Positions 1 through 8,331 of a DNA stretch of 64,000 nt are shown here, one piece after another. How positions within the stretch are numbered: the stretch's first letter is position 1; every line of letters starts with the position of its first letter. The position numbers and the translations under genes are program-made. The stretch is taken from positions 1-64,000 of the forward strand of contig JBLHRR010000001.1 in the NCBI GenBank assembly GCA_047626155.1. The letters are read 5' to 3'. The notes under the pieces are model-generated. The model was not told the DNA's origin and ran no database searches. It saw only the letters and a program-made list of their open reading frames with translations. Source of the DNA: CALGLS01 sp047626155. Its GTDB lineage: Bacteria; Bacteroidota; Bacteroidia; Chitinophagales; Saprospiraceae.

Positions 1-164
1 TCTTAGAATCAACAAAAGAATAAGGAGCCAAATGTTATAAGTCTTTCTATTATTTAATCCTTTTAAAAAAGACGAATAAAAGTCTAAGTGAAACCCTCAC
101 CTTAGTAAGCAATTAATAATTGCTTTATTACTTAGTGTAAATTCGAATTATTCAAAGTATATAA

Positions 165-239
165 TAGAGGTTATTCCAAATAGAATGGTACGGTCGGCCG
201 GAAACCGAACACCGAAGACCCGAAACCGAATAACCTCTA
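165..239. repeat. Inverted repeat upstream of the first gene
   Basis: An 11-bp perfect inverted repeat, TAGAGGTTATT (165-175) and AATAACCTCTA (229-239), encloses about 53 bp. The enclosed part holds several CCGAA words, for example in 201-230. The right arm ends 18 bp before the start codon at 258, so a transcript reading into the gene could form a hairpin here. There is no T-run, so a simple intrinsic terminator is unlikely. Function unknown. Confidence 0.4.
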
Positions 240-257
240 ATAGATAATAACTTTTAC

Positions 258-656
258 ATGAAAACTACCTTGCGTCTAGCTGCAATATATAATCTTATCT
301 GGGGAGCCTGGGCTGTTCTTCTTCCCAATCATTTTTTCAATTTAGTAGGAATGGAGCCTCTGAATCATCCCATGGTTTGGCAAGGAATGGGAATGGTCAT
401 AGGTGTTTATGGTCTCGGCTACTGGTGGGCATCTTATGACCCGATAAGACATTGGCCGATAGTTGCAGTTGGTTTTTTAGGTAAAATTTTCGGGCCTATA
501 GGATTCCTCATGAACTATTTTCAAGGTATCGTTCCCTTCGAATTTAGCTATACACTTATTACCAATGACCTTATATGGTGGGTTCCTTTTTTCTTGATTT
601 TGAAAAAAGTACATACAGAACATCAATGGAGGCTCACGGATGTTTCAACAAATTAA
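258..656 (+). CDS. Small membrane protein, unknown function
   Basis: A 132-residue protein with about four hydrophobic segments (roughly residues 5-25, 40-60, 66-90 and 98-116) and many Trp and Gly residues, typical of a small inner-membrane protein. I see no catalytic motif. It ends in a short hydrophilic tail of about 18 residues. The ATG at 258 is the first in frame and lies just after an inverted repeat. The next gene, 84 bp downstream on the same strand, also encodes a small membrane protein, so the two may be co-transcribed. I do not recognise the family with certainty; no function is assigned. Confidence 0.7.
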   Translation: MKTTLRLAAIYNLIWGAWAVLLPNHFFNLVGMEPLNHPMVWQGMGMVIGVYGLGYWWASYDPIRHWPIVAVGFLGKIFGPIGFLMNYFQGIVPFEFSYTLITNDLIWWVPFFLILKKVHTEHQWRLTDVSTN

Positions 657-740
657 AATGATTTCTTATCAAATAAATGACCTTAGTGATCTGCCTAAAA
701 ACAGGATCACTGGAATTGTGATGATACTACTAAAGCTTTT

Positions 741-1154
741 ATGACGCTAGCAATAATTCGTATTCTATTTGATGTTGGTCTGTTAGTTCTTATCTGGATT
801 GTCCAACGGGTTGTGTACCCTAGTTTCACTTATTACAATCGAGACGGATTGATGAAATGGCATGATAAATATACTCAGCGTATCACCTTTGTGGTATTGC
901 CGTTAATGCTTGGGCAAGTGATTGTATCTGGACTTCAGCTTTGGCGAATTGCTTCTTGGTATACGATAATTAGTTTCGTAATAATATTGTTATTATGGGC
1001 ATCTACTTTTCTTAAATTTGTACCACTACATCACAAAATATCAAAAGGAGATTTCAATAAAAATACGCTAACAGATCTTATAAGGTACAACTGGATAAGG
1101 ACAGCGCTATGGACTATTTTGTTTCTCCTTTCTATTGTAGAAATAACACTTTAA
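741..1154 (+). CDS. Small four-helix membrane protein, unknown function
   Basis: A 137-residue protein with hydrophobic segments near residues 3-22, 47-68, 75-93 and 118-136. Between the first two is a conserved-looking hydrophilic stretch (VVYPSFTYYNRDGLMKWH) of the kind found in small integral membrane proteins of Bacteroidota. There are no Cys residues and no obvious active site. It follows the membrane protein gene at 258-656 by 84 bp in the same direction and may share its transcript. The downstream gene is convergent. Function unknown. Confidence 0.7.
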   Translation: MTLAIIRILFDVGLLVLIWIVQRVVYPSFTYYNRDGLMKWHDKYTQRITFVVLPLMLGQVIVSGLQLWRIASWYTIISFVIILLLWASTFLKFVPLHHKISKGDFNKNTLTDLIRYNWIRTALWTILFLLSIVEITL

Positions 1155-1217
1155 ATTCAGTATTTCTGAAGGATTGATCTAAGATTGTTTCTACCTAATA
1201 ATTTGACACTCAATATT

Positions 1218-1619
1218 TCAATCAGCGGATAAAACCTCCCAAGAACTGCTAATAGTCACCGCCTTTCCTAACATTAAACTTACAGAACAATATTTTTCCA
1301 AAGAAAGCGCCACCGCCTGTTCCACCTTTTTGTCCTTAGCTTCTCCATAGATTTTATAATGTAAATGAATACCAGTGTAAACTCTTGGAATCTCTTCTCG
1401 ACGAGTTCCGTCAACTTCCACTTCTACGTTAGTTACATCCTGTCTCATCTTTTTTAGAATCATTACAATGTCTACAGTGCTGCAACCTGCTACCGCCATA
1501 AGGACAGCCTCCATTGGGCCAGTGGCAGAGCCATCCGCACTTAGCGCAATACTGTGGCCAGCTTCGTTAGTAGCAGTATAGTGGTCGAGATTATCTGTGC
1601 TTTTTAATGTTATTTTCAT
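1218..1619 (-). CDS. OsmC family protein
   Basis: A 133-residue protein of the OsmC/Ohr fold. The two expected cysteines are visible: Cys46 in AVAGCSTVD and Cys111 in EKYCSVS. The characteristic GPMEAVLMAVAGCS block lies at residues 34-47. Family members reduce organic hydroperoxides through this Cys pair, although the small YhfA-like members have less clear roles; this protein resembles that subgroup. A cytoplasmic location is expected because there is no signal peptide. It is transcribed toward 1154, convergent with the membrane-protein pair, and is 109 bp downstream of the DUF1415 gene on the same strand, so the two could form one transcript. No promoter was recognised in the gap. Confidence 0.85.
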   Translation of the reverse strand: MKITLKSTDNLDHYTATNEAGHSIALSADGSATGPMEAVLMAVAGCSTVDIVMILKKMRQDVTNVEVEVDGTRREEIPRVYTGIHLHYKIYGEAKDKKVEQAVALSLEKYCSVSLMLGKAVTISSSWEVLSAD

Positions 1620-1728
1620 AATAATTGTTTTTTAACTGAAGTTGCGGAAAGAATTAGGCAACGTCAAAAGGAATAAATAATAATATCACCTAAGTGACGA
1701 AGCTGATCTGAAAAAGAGGGACAGCTTT

Positions 1729-2277
1729 TTATTTTTTCTCCAATAATTTTTTCATTCCTTCTAATCCCTTCTTTCTTGCAAAGTCAATATTACGCTCTGG
1801 AATGGCATCTACGTCAGGATATAAATCCACTGCTTTAGACACACTACTTTCCCGTAACAGGTGAACCATAGAGTAGGGCGATCGATTCGTGAAATTCGCA
1901 GGATCATCTTCATCGCTTCCTGCAAAAATATAATTCGGATGAAAACTTGCTATTTGATAAACACCCTCGTAATCATGAGCTACTAAAAGCCCTTCAGCTA
2001 GGCTTACAAAATCGAGGTAGCTCTCGAATTCCAAAAATTGACTAGGAAAAAGAATCAAGGTGGTTTCCAGGTCGTCTCGACTATCAAGCCGTTGTAGTTC
2101 TAAGAGTATGCTTTCAAGTTGATCATTTAAGGCTTCAGAATGAACTACTTCGAAGTGAATTTTATTTTCAATAAATGCTTTTCGAGCAAAGGGGCAAAAG
2201 TTGCAACCGATCACGACTCGTTCCACCCAGGATTTTGATTCGGTGATGATGGTTTGTTGTTTGGCTTGGTCTCTCAT
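1729..2277 (-). CDS. DUF1415 family protein
   Basis: A 182-residue cytoplasmic protein matching the DUF1415 family. It has an N-terminal W-V-x-x-V-V-I-G-C-N-F-C-P-F-A block with Cys25 and Cys28, a central LILFPS segment, and the conserved YQIASFHPNYIFAG and NRSPYPM-like (here NRSPYSMVHLLRE) segments. The family is widespread in proteobacteria and Bacteroidota; its biochemical role is not established. The CxxC motif suggests metal or redox chemistry, but this is inference. The length is normal for the family. The start is the ATG at 2277; upstream lies a long gene-free stretch, so the promoter is probably there. It runs in the same direction as the OsmC gene. Confidence 0.85.
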   Translation of the reverse strand: MRDQAKQQTIITESKSWVERVVIGCNFCPFARKAFIENKIHFEVVHSEALNDQLESILLELQRLDSRDDLETTLILFPSQFLEFESYLDFVSLAEGLLVAHDYEGVYQIASFHPNYIFAGSDEDDPANFTNRSPYSMVHLLRESSVSKAVDLYPDVDAIPERNIDFARKKGLEGMKKLLEKK

Positions 2278-2848
2278 AATACTTGTGATGAATTTTGGCG
2301 CTAAAGTACGTAGAATTTGGGTTTTGAGGATATGTCAAACTAGAGGAGTATCAACCCCGAATGCCTTGGGTGCCGATTGGTTGTTTTATTAAAGTGGCCT
2401 ATATACAAGAGTTTATGCTGAAGTGCTGGATAAAAAGATCATTTGAGAACGTACAAATTATTTTGGAATAAACACTACTATATATTGCCAATGTTTTCCC
2501 CCGGACTTAGATATAATATATTTTAAGTAGGTCATCCCTTTGGACCTAAATAAAGTATAATTGTTATGAACTATATAAGAGGTTATTTTGAGAGATCGAA
2601 TATGAAAGACTCGGAACAGACCCCTAAATCATAGAAAACCCCAACATGGCTTTAACTTTAACCCATATGACTGTTAAAACATCATTAAACTACACCATTC
2701 ATAGTATATTATACCACAATTCCCAAATATATTAGTTACATTTGTGTCGCCTCTTGGAATTAGGCCTTTTAGGTATACTCTTTTTTTAGTTCGTTTGCCA
2801 TTGGTTTATTCACTCACGGTGGTTATCTATTAATATAAAATCAATTAA
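2278..2848. other. Gene-free stretch between divergent DUF1415 and cold-shock genes
   Basis: About 570 bp without a convincing coding region. It separates two divergent genes and must carry the promoters of both. A possible -7 element for the cold-shock gene is at 2737-2744. I see no tRNA-like fold, no repeat shared with the other intergenic regions, and no terminator hairpin. Short ORFs here have no coding character. Confidence 0.6.
2737..2744 (+). promoter_or_regulatory. Possible Bacteroidota -7 box of the cold-shock gene
   Basis: TACATTTG matches the Bacteroidota -7 consensus TAnnTTTG. No clear TTTG lies 18-20 bp upstream, so only half of the promoter is supported. If used, transcription would start near 2750 and give a leader of about 100 nt before the ATG at 2849. 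A long leader would be consistent with the structured, temperature-responsive leaders known for cold-shock genes (inference). Confidence 0.4.
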
Positions 2849-3307
2849 ATGGCAAAATCGCAAGAATCGTACAACAAAAAGGAAAAAGAAAAAAAGCGCT
2901 TAAAGAAAAAAAGAGAAAAGGCAGAAAAGAGAGAGCAACGTAAAATGGAAAGAGAAGAAACTGGACCACGCTCTTTCGAAGAAATGTTATCCTACGTGGA
3001 TGAACACGGGAATCTTACCTCGGAAAAACCCGATCCGACGAAGAAAATTGAAATCAAGGTGGAGGATATTGTACTCGGGGCGTCTCCTAGAGATAATTCA
3101 GCAATGGATCCTAACCGAAGAGGAAAGGTGAAGTTTTTTAATGACGATAAAGGCTATGGTTTCTTATATGATGCCGCCTCAGAAGAAAGCGTCTTCGTAC
3201 ACATCAATAATATTATTGATAACGTTCGGGAAGGCGATAAAGTGACTTTTCAGATCGAAATGGGTCCTAAGGGTCCAAGTGCTGTTAATGTACAGCTAGC
3301 AAAGTAG
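2849..3307 (+). CDS. Cold-shock domain protein with Lys/Glu-rich N-terminal extension
   Basis: A 152-residue protein. Residues 1-40 are a highly charged Lys/Glu/Arg segment, probably a helix or disordered RNA-binding tail. Residues about 88-150 form a cold-shock domain: GKVKFFN, RNP1-like KGYGFLYD and RNP2-like SVFVHI are all present, followed by the GDKVTFQIE strand. Cold-shock domains bind single-stranded RNA or DNA and melt RNA structure. The classic Csp protein is about 70 residues, so this is the long, N-terminally extended form common in Bacteroidota. It is followed 80 bp later by an RRM protein and then by a DEAD-box helicase, an RNA-remodelling neighbourhood. Confidence 0.93.
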   Translation: MAKSQESYNKKEKEKKRLKKKREKAEKREQRKMEREETGPRSFEEMLSYVDEHGNLTSEKPDPTKKIEIKVEDIVLGASPRDNSAMDPNRRGKVKFFNDDKGYGFLYDAASEESVFVHINNIIDNVREGDKVTFQIEMGPKGPSAVNVQLAK

Positions 3308-3387
3308 TTTTCGAACTACCTAGATTGAAGGCTTTCTGAGTTCATTCAATCCCCCAAATTGTTTTTTTTATTTTTTAAATTTTTATT

Positions 3388-3750
3388 ATGAATATTTTTG
3401 TAGCAAAGTTAAACTTTGACACTCGTGAGTCTGATTTACAGACCGCATTCGAAGGGTATGGTGACGTGGAATCTTGTAAGATTATTATGGATAAGTTTTC
3501 TGGTAAGTCTAAGGGCTTCGGCTTTGTAGAAATGCCTAATGAAGACGAAGCGAAAGCTGCTATCGATGGTTTAAACGACCAAGATTTTGACGGCCGAACT
3601 ATCGTTGTTAAAGTAGCTGAGCCAAGAGAGCGTAGAGACAACAACCGTGGTGGTGGTGGTGGATATGGCGGCGGAGGCGGCGGAGGAAATCGCGGAGGCG
3701 GTGGATACGGCGGCGGAGGCGGCGGAGGAGGATACGACAGAAGATACTAG
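3388..3750 (+). CDS. RRM-domain RNA-binding protein with Gly-rich tail
   Basis: A 120-residue protein of the bacterial glycine-rich RNA-binding type. Residues 1-80 form one RNA recognition motif with RNP2 (IFVAKL, residues 3-8) and RNP1 (KGFGFVEM, about residues 42-49). The remaining 40 residues are Gly/Arg/Tyr low complexity, encoded by imperfect GGCGGCGGAGG repeats that are more GC-rich than the surroundings. Such proteins bind RNA and are often induced by cold. It is closely preceded by a cold-shock domain gene in the same direction and ends at a strong hairpin terminator (3804-3838), so the transcript probably stops before the helicase gene. Confidence 0.93.
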   Translation: MNIFVAKLNFDTRESDLQTAFEGYGDVESCKIIMDKFSGKSKGFGFVEMPNEDEAKAAIDGLNDQDFDGRTIVVKVAEPRERRDNNRGGGGGYGGGGGGGNRGGGGYGGGGGGGGYDRRY

Positions 3751-3803
3751 AATCTATTGATTCCAGCTATTCTATTGTAACCACTTACAACGAATAAAAT
3801 ATC

Positions 3804-3838
3804 GAAAGCTCCCATCTTGGATGGGAGCTTTCTTCTTT
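3804..3838 (+). terminator. Rho-independent terminator after the RRM gene
   Basis: A perfect 12-bp stem, GAAAGCTCCCAT (3804-3815) pairing with ATGGGAGCTTTC (3821-3832), with a 5-nt loop, followed by TTCTTTT. It lies 54 bp after the stop codon of the RRM gene. Confidence 0.9.
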
Positions 3839-4092
3839 TGTATACATACATTAGAAAGTGTGCTAATTCATTTTTCAACGAAATAGAAGCAAGCACATCG
3901 AACACTTCTTGCTAATTCTCGTTGAAGAACAAGTAACAACTAAAAATTAACTTCAATATTTATAATCGTTTATTTAATCTTAATATCACTTAAGGAGTGA
4001 AAGTTAAATAAAAGATTGAGTGTGAAAATATTGAAATTATTTTTTGTTTAATATTAAATACTCATAGCACTCAATTTTATACAAATTAATAC

Positions 4093-5391
4093 ATGACATT
4101 CAAAGATCTTAGGTTAGTAGACCCCATATTAAAAGCCCTCGAAAAAACTGGATACGTAAATCCAACTCCCATTCAAGAACAATCCATCCCTATTTTACTT
4201 CGCGGAAAAGACTTGTTAGGCTGTGCTCAAACAGGTACAGGGAAAACGGCAGCTTTCGCCATTCCAATCCTTCAAAATATTTATCTTCAAAAATTAAGAG
4301 AAGATAAAGAAAATCGTCCAAATAGCAATCGGAAAATTAAAGCCCTCATCGTTACACCTACCAGAGAGTTGGCCATTCAGATTGCAGATAACTTTACAAA
4401 TTACGCTCGGTTCATGGATGTAAGGAACACCGTGATTTTTGGTGGTGTAAAACAAGGGCCACAAACAACTGCACTTCGTAGAGGTGTAGATGTATTGGTA
4501 GCCACACCTGGTCGACTACTTGACCTTATTGATCAAGGATACATCAACTTAGGAAACATTGAATACTTCGTCTTAGATGAAGCAGATCATATGTTAGACA
4601 TGGGTTTTATCAATCCCATCAAAAAGATTATTTCTAAATTGCCAACGCAAAGACAATCTCTGTTCTTCTCCGCTACTATGCCTCCGAAGATCGTAGAATT
4701 GTCAACCAAAATATTGGGACAGTACGAATCAGTCACCATTCAGCCAGAACAGGCAACCGCAGAAAGAGTAGATCAAGGCGTATTTTTCGTTTCTAAGAGT
4801 GATAAAACTAAATTGTTGATCCATTTGATTGAAAAAGAAAATGCATCAACAACATTGGTATTCTCTAGAACAAAACACGGAGCCAATAAAATTGTCAAAA
4901 TCTTAGACCGCAGTGGTATAAAGGCGGAAGCAATTCATGGTAATAAATCACAGGCGCAACGACAACGAGCTTTGGCTAACTTCAAAGAGGGAAAAACCAA
5001 TGTGCTGATCGCTACAGATATTGCTGCAAGAGGAATTGATGTATCAGGCCTTCAACTCGTTATCAATTACGATTTACCAAACGTAGCAGAGACCTACGTT
5101 CACCGAATCGGTCGAACAGGTAGAGCAAAAGCCAGTGGTGTTGCTTATTCTTTCTGTAACTCAGAAGAAAGAGCTTTCCTTCGAGACATTCAGAAGCTAA
5201 TTGATCAAAAGATTCCTGTGATGGAAGATAACCCTTTCGAAGATGACGGCACAGAGGTCATAGAACCAAAATCAAATAGCAACTCTCGTAGACAACAACC
5301 TCGACAGAGACCTTCCCGACGACCAAACAACCGCAGCAATAGTAGAAGCGGTGAAAGCGGCGGCGGCGGTGGAAACTGGAGACGACGATAA
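4093..5391 (+). CDS. rhlE: DEAD-box ATP-dependent RNA helicase, RhlE type
   Basis: A 432-residue RNA helicase. The Q motif region TPIQEQSIP is near residues 25-33, Walker A AQTGTGKT at 45-52, PTRELA near 99, the DEAD box (DEAD, 162-165), SAT (FFSATM) near 195, ARGID and HRIGRTGR in the second RecA domain, so both lobes are complete. The C-terminus after about residue 375 is a basic Arg/Asn/Ser/Gln tail ending in a Gly run and Arg cluster, typical of RhlE/CsdA-like proteins that unwind structured RNA in ribosome assembly and mRNA decay. It has its own 254-bp upstream region after a terminator, so it is probably transcribed separately, with a long AT-rich leader, and is followed by a terminator at 5411. 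Confidence 0.95.
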   Translation: MTFKDLRLVDPILKALEKTGYVNPTPIQEQSIPILLRGKDLLGCAQTGTGKTAAFAIPILQNIYLQKLREDKENRPNSNRKIKALIVTPTRELAIQIADNFTNYARFMDVRNTVIFGGVKQGPQTTALRRGVDVLVATPGRLLDLIDQGYINLGNIEYFVLDEADHMLDMGFINPIKKIISKLPTQRQSLFFSATMPPKIVELSTKILGQYESVTIQPEQATAERVDQGVFFVSKSDKTKLLIHLIEKENASTTLVFSRTKHGANKIVKILDRSGIKAEAIHGNKSQAQRQRALANFKEGKTNVLIATDIAARGIDVSGLQLVINYDLPNVAETYVHRIGRTGRAKASGVAYSFCNSEERAFLRDIQKLIDQKIPVMEDNPFEDDGTEVIEPKSNSNSRRQQPRQRPSRRPNNRSNSRSGESGGGGGNWRRR

Positions 5392-5410
5392 TCAAGTGCT
5401 ACACAAAAAA

Positions 5411-5446
5411 TAACTTCAACATTACAAATGTTGAAGTTATTTTTTT
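5411..5446 (+). terminator. Rho-independent terminator after the helicase gene
   Basis: TAACTTCAACAT (5411-5422) pairs with ATGTTGAAGTTA (5428-5439), with a 5-nt loop and a T7 run following. An A-run precedes the stem, so it could work in both directions. It begins 20 bp after the stop codon of the DEAD-box helicase gene. Confidence 0.88.
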
Positions 5447-5520
5447 GTTCTTAATTTTAAAGCTCGTCCTATAATAAATGTCTCTATAAAATCGTAGTTT
5501 TGCCATTCAAAACATACGAA

Positions 5521-6024
5521 ATGGCAAACTACGAAATCCCTTATTTTGGAGCACTCAATCTCCAACAGCTTGAAGCTTATGCTACAGAAACCATTGAGTT
5601 TAAAAATCGGTCGGTTACCATCGACATGAATTTATTAAATGGCAATAGCGTAAGTGAAGCAGAAATGAAAGTCATCAAAGGCTTCCTGGAAAACTTGGAA
5701 TCCTACACCAACCAAATCGGTACCATCCTTCCTACGGACTATTCTGCCCGCGGAGCGACCTATGATTACATGGAGGAATTCCTACGCGAATTAGACGATG
5801 AAGACCTCCTCAGTGCCCTACACGGAACAGATGAGGAACTTTCCACGGAAGAGCGTATGTTTCAAAAATTCTACATCAAACGTATCAGTTTTTACCCGGA
5901 AAAAGAAGATGAACTATTGGCTGTTATTGACTACGCCATCAGTGGGAATGTCACTGAAGATGTTTTGGTAGTGATGCTTAACAAGCAAATGAAACTGAAG
6001 GGGATCGTGATTGAACGAGGTTGA
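5521..6024 (+). CDS. DUF2004-like protein
   Basis: A soluble, acidic protein of 167 residues starting MANYEIPYFG. I chose the ATG at 5521 over a TTG 21 bp upstream because the family begins with this M-x-x-Y-x-x-PYFG-like motif. The sequence resembles the DUF2004 family (residues about 5-165), whose function is unknown; related proteins occur near toxin/immunity genes, but nothing here shows such a link. There is no signal peptide or membrane segment. Its stop codon overlaps the start of a hydrolase remnant, and a terminator follows at 6371, so the pair would be one transcript. Confidence 0.75.
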   Translation: MANYEIPYFGALNLQQLEAYATETIEFKNRSVTIDMNLLNGNSVSEAEMKVIKGFLENLESYTNQIGTILPTDYSARGATYDYMEEFLRELDDEDLLSALHGTDEELSTEERMFQKFYIKRISFYPEKEDELLAVIDYAISGNVTEDVLVVMLNKQMKLKGIVIERG

Positions 6025-6359
6025 TAAGAAAGAAGGTAGATCAGGTAGATGTGCTTGCTTTTAGTGTGGGGGCTACGATTGCCTGGAAAGCCATGCTAGC
6101 AGGGTTGAAAGTAGATCGGTTCTATGGGGTGAGTGGGACGCGATTGCGTTATGAAACAGAAAAGCCGGATGCTGTAATTGAATTGTTATATGGTGAGTCG
6201 GATTTGTATAAGCCGAAAGAGGATTGGTTTAAGCAATTAAATATAAGAGCGTATATTTTGAAGGAAGCGGGGCATGAACTATATAAAGAGAGTAGGGGGA
6301 TTGAGTACGTTTGTGAACAATTGAAAGCAGATGTAAAGCCTCTAACGAATAAAAAGTAA
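6021..6359 (+). pseudogene. C-terminal remnant of an alpha/beta-hydrolase gene
   Basis: An open frame of about 112 codons whose sequence looks like the last two thirds of a small alpha/beta-hydrolase: the nucleophile elbow AFSVGATIAW (degenerate G-x-S-x-G, first Gly replaced by Phe), a possible acid in YGESDLY and a catalytic-type His in AGHELY. The N-terminal strands that should precede the elbow are missing, because the frame begins inside the 3' end of the upstream gene. There is no ATG; the only early start is a TTG at 6021 overlapping the upstream TGA. Either a 5'-truncated gene still translated by coupling, or a decaying remnant. I favour the remnant. Confidence 0.6.
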
Positions 6360-6370
6360 ATTGGACAAAC

Positions 6371-6403
6371 AAAAAGCCAACGCGTTTATCGCATTGGCTT
6401 TTT
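6371..6403. terminator. Bidirectional terminator between convergent genes
   Basis: AAAAAGCCAA (6371-6380) pairs with TTGGCTTTTT (6394-6403) around a 13-nt loop. The A-run on one side and the T-run on the other allow termination on both strands. It sits between the hydrolase remnant (plus strand) and the SulP gene (minus strand). Confidence 0.85.
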
Positions 6404-6462
6404 GTATATAGTACCCTCGTCTCCTGGTTTGGGTATCAAGTAGTATTGATTGTTTGCATGAA

Positions 6463-7992
6463 TTATAACCCAGCTGCAGCTTCATCCGCCGTTTTTTTCG
6501 GAACCACATTCACATCAATAATCGGTTCTGCTCTATCTAACAAAACAATACACTCCCGGCTTAAATTCTTCAAGTGAACTTTCTTGCCAACCTTGTGGTA
6601 TCGCTCCGTTATTTTATTCAAAGCTTCAATCGCCGACATATCAACTACTCGGCTTTCCTTAAAGTCAATAACAACCTCATTGGGATCATAGAGTACATCA
6701 AATTTATCATTGAAGACCGCTACAGAACCAAAGAATAATGGACCATAAATTTCATAGTGCTTCACTCCATCGTCGTCAAAGTGCTTTCGGGCACGAATTC
6801 TTTTTGCATTATCCCAAGCAAAAACCAATGCTGCTATAATAACACCGATGATTACCGCAAGTGCAAGGTTGTGTAAGAACGCTGTTACAAGTGTTACCAA
6901 AACCATTACAAAGATGTCTGACTTAGGCATCTTATTGAAGGTCTTAAGGGATGCCCATTCAAATGTTCCTATAGCCACCATGATCATCAGACCGGTTAAA
7001 GCAGCCATTGGCATTTGCTCAATTAAGCCAGAGCCAAACATGATGAAAAACAAAAGCATCAATGAAGCAACTATACCCGATAAACGAGCACGAGCACCAG
7101 AAGAAATATTAATCAAACTCTGACCGATCATTGCACAACCACCCATACCTGAAAAGAATCCAGAGATGATGTTTGCAGCCCCTTGAGCTATAGCCTCTCT
7201 GTTGCCCTGTCCACGTGTTTCTGTAATTTCGTCAATGATATTTAGCGTAAGCAAACTTTCAATTAAACCAACACCAGCCATGATACAGGCATAAGGTAGA
7301 ATGATGGTGAAAGTCTCCATCGTAAGTGGAACCATTGGAATGTGGAACGGTGGGAAACCACCAGAGATAGAAGCAATGTCTCCAACAGTCTTGGTTTCAA
7401 TTCCAAAAAAGTATACCGCTCCGAATACGGTTAAAATGGCTACTAAAGAGGCAGGAATGGCTTTATTGATTTTGGGTAAACCCCAAATAAGCAACATGGT
7501 AAGGAATACCAAGCCAAGAAGCATATATAAGGATCCTCCTGCAAGCCATGCTCCAGAAGGATCTTTAAATTGATCTAATTGAGAGCCGAAGATGATGATG
7601 GCTAAACCATTTACAAAGCCAAAAATAACAGGATGCGGTACCAGTCTCATCAATTTACCTAACTTAAGTAATCCAGCAGCTACCTGAATAGTACCCGCTA
7701 AAACCACTGTTGCAAAAATGAACTCCACACCATGAGATTGGGCCAAAGCCGCAATAACAATTGCCACCGCACCAGTCGCTCCGGAAATCATACCAGGACG
7801 ACCACCAAAGATCGAAGTAATCAAACCCATTACGAAGGCTGCGTAAAGCCCGGTAAGTGGAGAAAGCCCTGCAATCAAGGCAAAGGCAACGGCTTCTGGA
7901 ATCAGCGCCATGGCTACGGTTAAACCCGAAAGAACCTCCGTTTTATAGTCCACCTTTTGTGACAAATCGAAGAGGTTGAAATACTTTTTCAT
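6463..7992 (-). CDS. SulP-family anion transporter with STAS domain
   Basis: A 509-residue inner-membrane transporter of the SulP/SLC26 family. The N-terminal signature (AMALIPEAVAFALIAGLSPLTG) starts near residue 27, about 11-13 hydrophobic segments follow up to residue 400, and a cytoplasmic STAS domain occupies about 405-495 with the typical VVDMSAIEAL loop. Family members move sulfate, bicarbonate or other anions, usually coupled to Na+ or H+; the short form with LxxGxxxxxxG repeats resembles bicarbonate-type members, but substrate cannot be read from sequence. It is a single-gene unit: a good promoter is at 8049-8078 and a terminator at 6371-6403. Confidence 0.92.
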   Translation of the reverse strand: MKKYFNLFDLSQKVDYKTEVLSGLTVAMALIPEAVAFALIAGLSPLTGLYAAFVMGLITSIFGGRPGMISGATGAVAIVIAALAQSHGVEFIFATVVLAGTIQVAAGLLKLGKLMRLVPHPVIFGFVNGLAIIIFGSQLDQFKDPSGAWLAGGSLYMLLGLVFLTMLLIWGLPKINKAIPASLVAILTVFGAVYFFGIETKTVGDIASISGGFPPFHIPMVPLTMETFTIILPYACIMAGVGLIESLLTLNIIDEITETRGQGNREAIAQGAANIISGFFSGMGGCAMIGQSLINISSGARARLSGIVASLMLLFFIMFGSGLIEQMPMAALTGLMIMVAIGTFEWASLKTFNKMPKSDIFVMVLVTLVTAFLHNLALAVIIGVIIAALVFAWDNAKRIRARKHFDDDGVKHYEIYGPLFFGSVAVFNDKFDVLYDPNEVVIDFKESRVVDMSAIEALNKITERYHKVGKKVHLKNLSRECIVLLDRAEPIIDVNVVPKKTADEAAAGL

Positions 7993-8048
7993 GAGTATAA
8001 TTTTTAGATCTTTGACTAGAGTATAGTAGGGGTTATTTTTTAAGGGCG

Positions 8049-8078
8049 CAAAAGTACCCTTATATTTTAGATTACAAA
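8049..8078 (-). promoter_or_regulatory. Bacteroidota-type promoter of the SulP gene
   Basis: On the minus strand, TTTG (8075-8078) is followed after 18 nt by TACTTTTG (8049-8056), matching the -33 TTTG / -7 TAnnTTTG consensus of Bacteroidota. Transcription would start near 8042 and give a leader of about 50 nt. Confidence 0.65.
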
Positions 8079-8331
8079 CAGTTTGAAACGTTATGTTTTC
8101 CAGAATGTTATCAGTCTTCTTGTACGAGGAAGATGAATTGAAAATGAGCGGTTGTGTTTTAGTTTTGATTGATGGTATTATTGTTAGATAAAATTTGGTT
8201 CAGGTTTGATATGCGTATCTTTAAGTCTTGGTGAGGGCTTTTAGGCAGGAGGAAAAATGGCAGAAAGTTTCTCTATATTCAAAACGGCTATTAATTCTAT
8301 TAGGGGATAAAGATTTCAAAACTAAATCGCG

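Noticed and set aside
2278..2848. Possible tRNA or small RNA in the gap
   Set aside because: No cloverleaf, no conserved T-loop GTTCRANNC and no hairpin with T-run was found.
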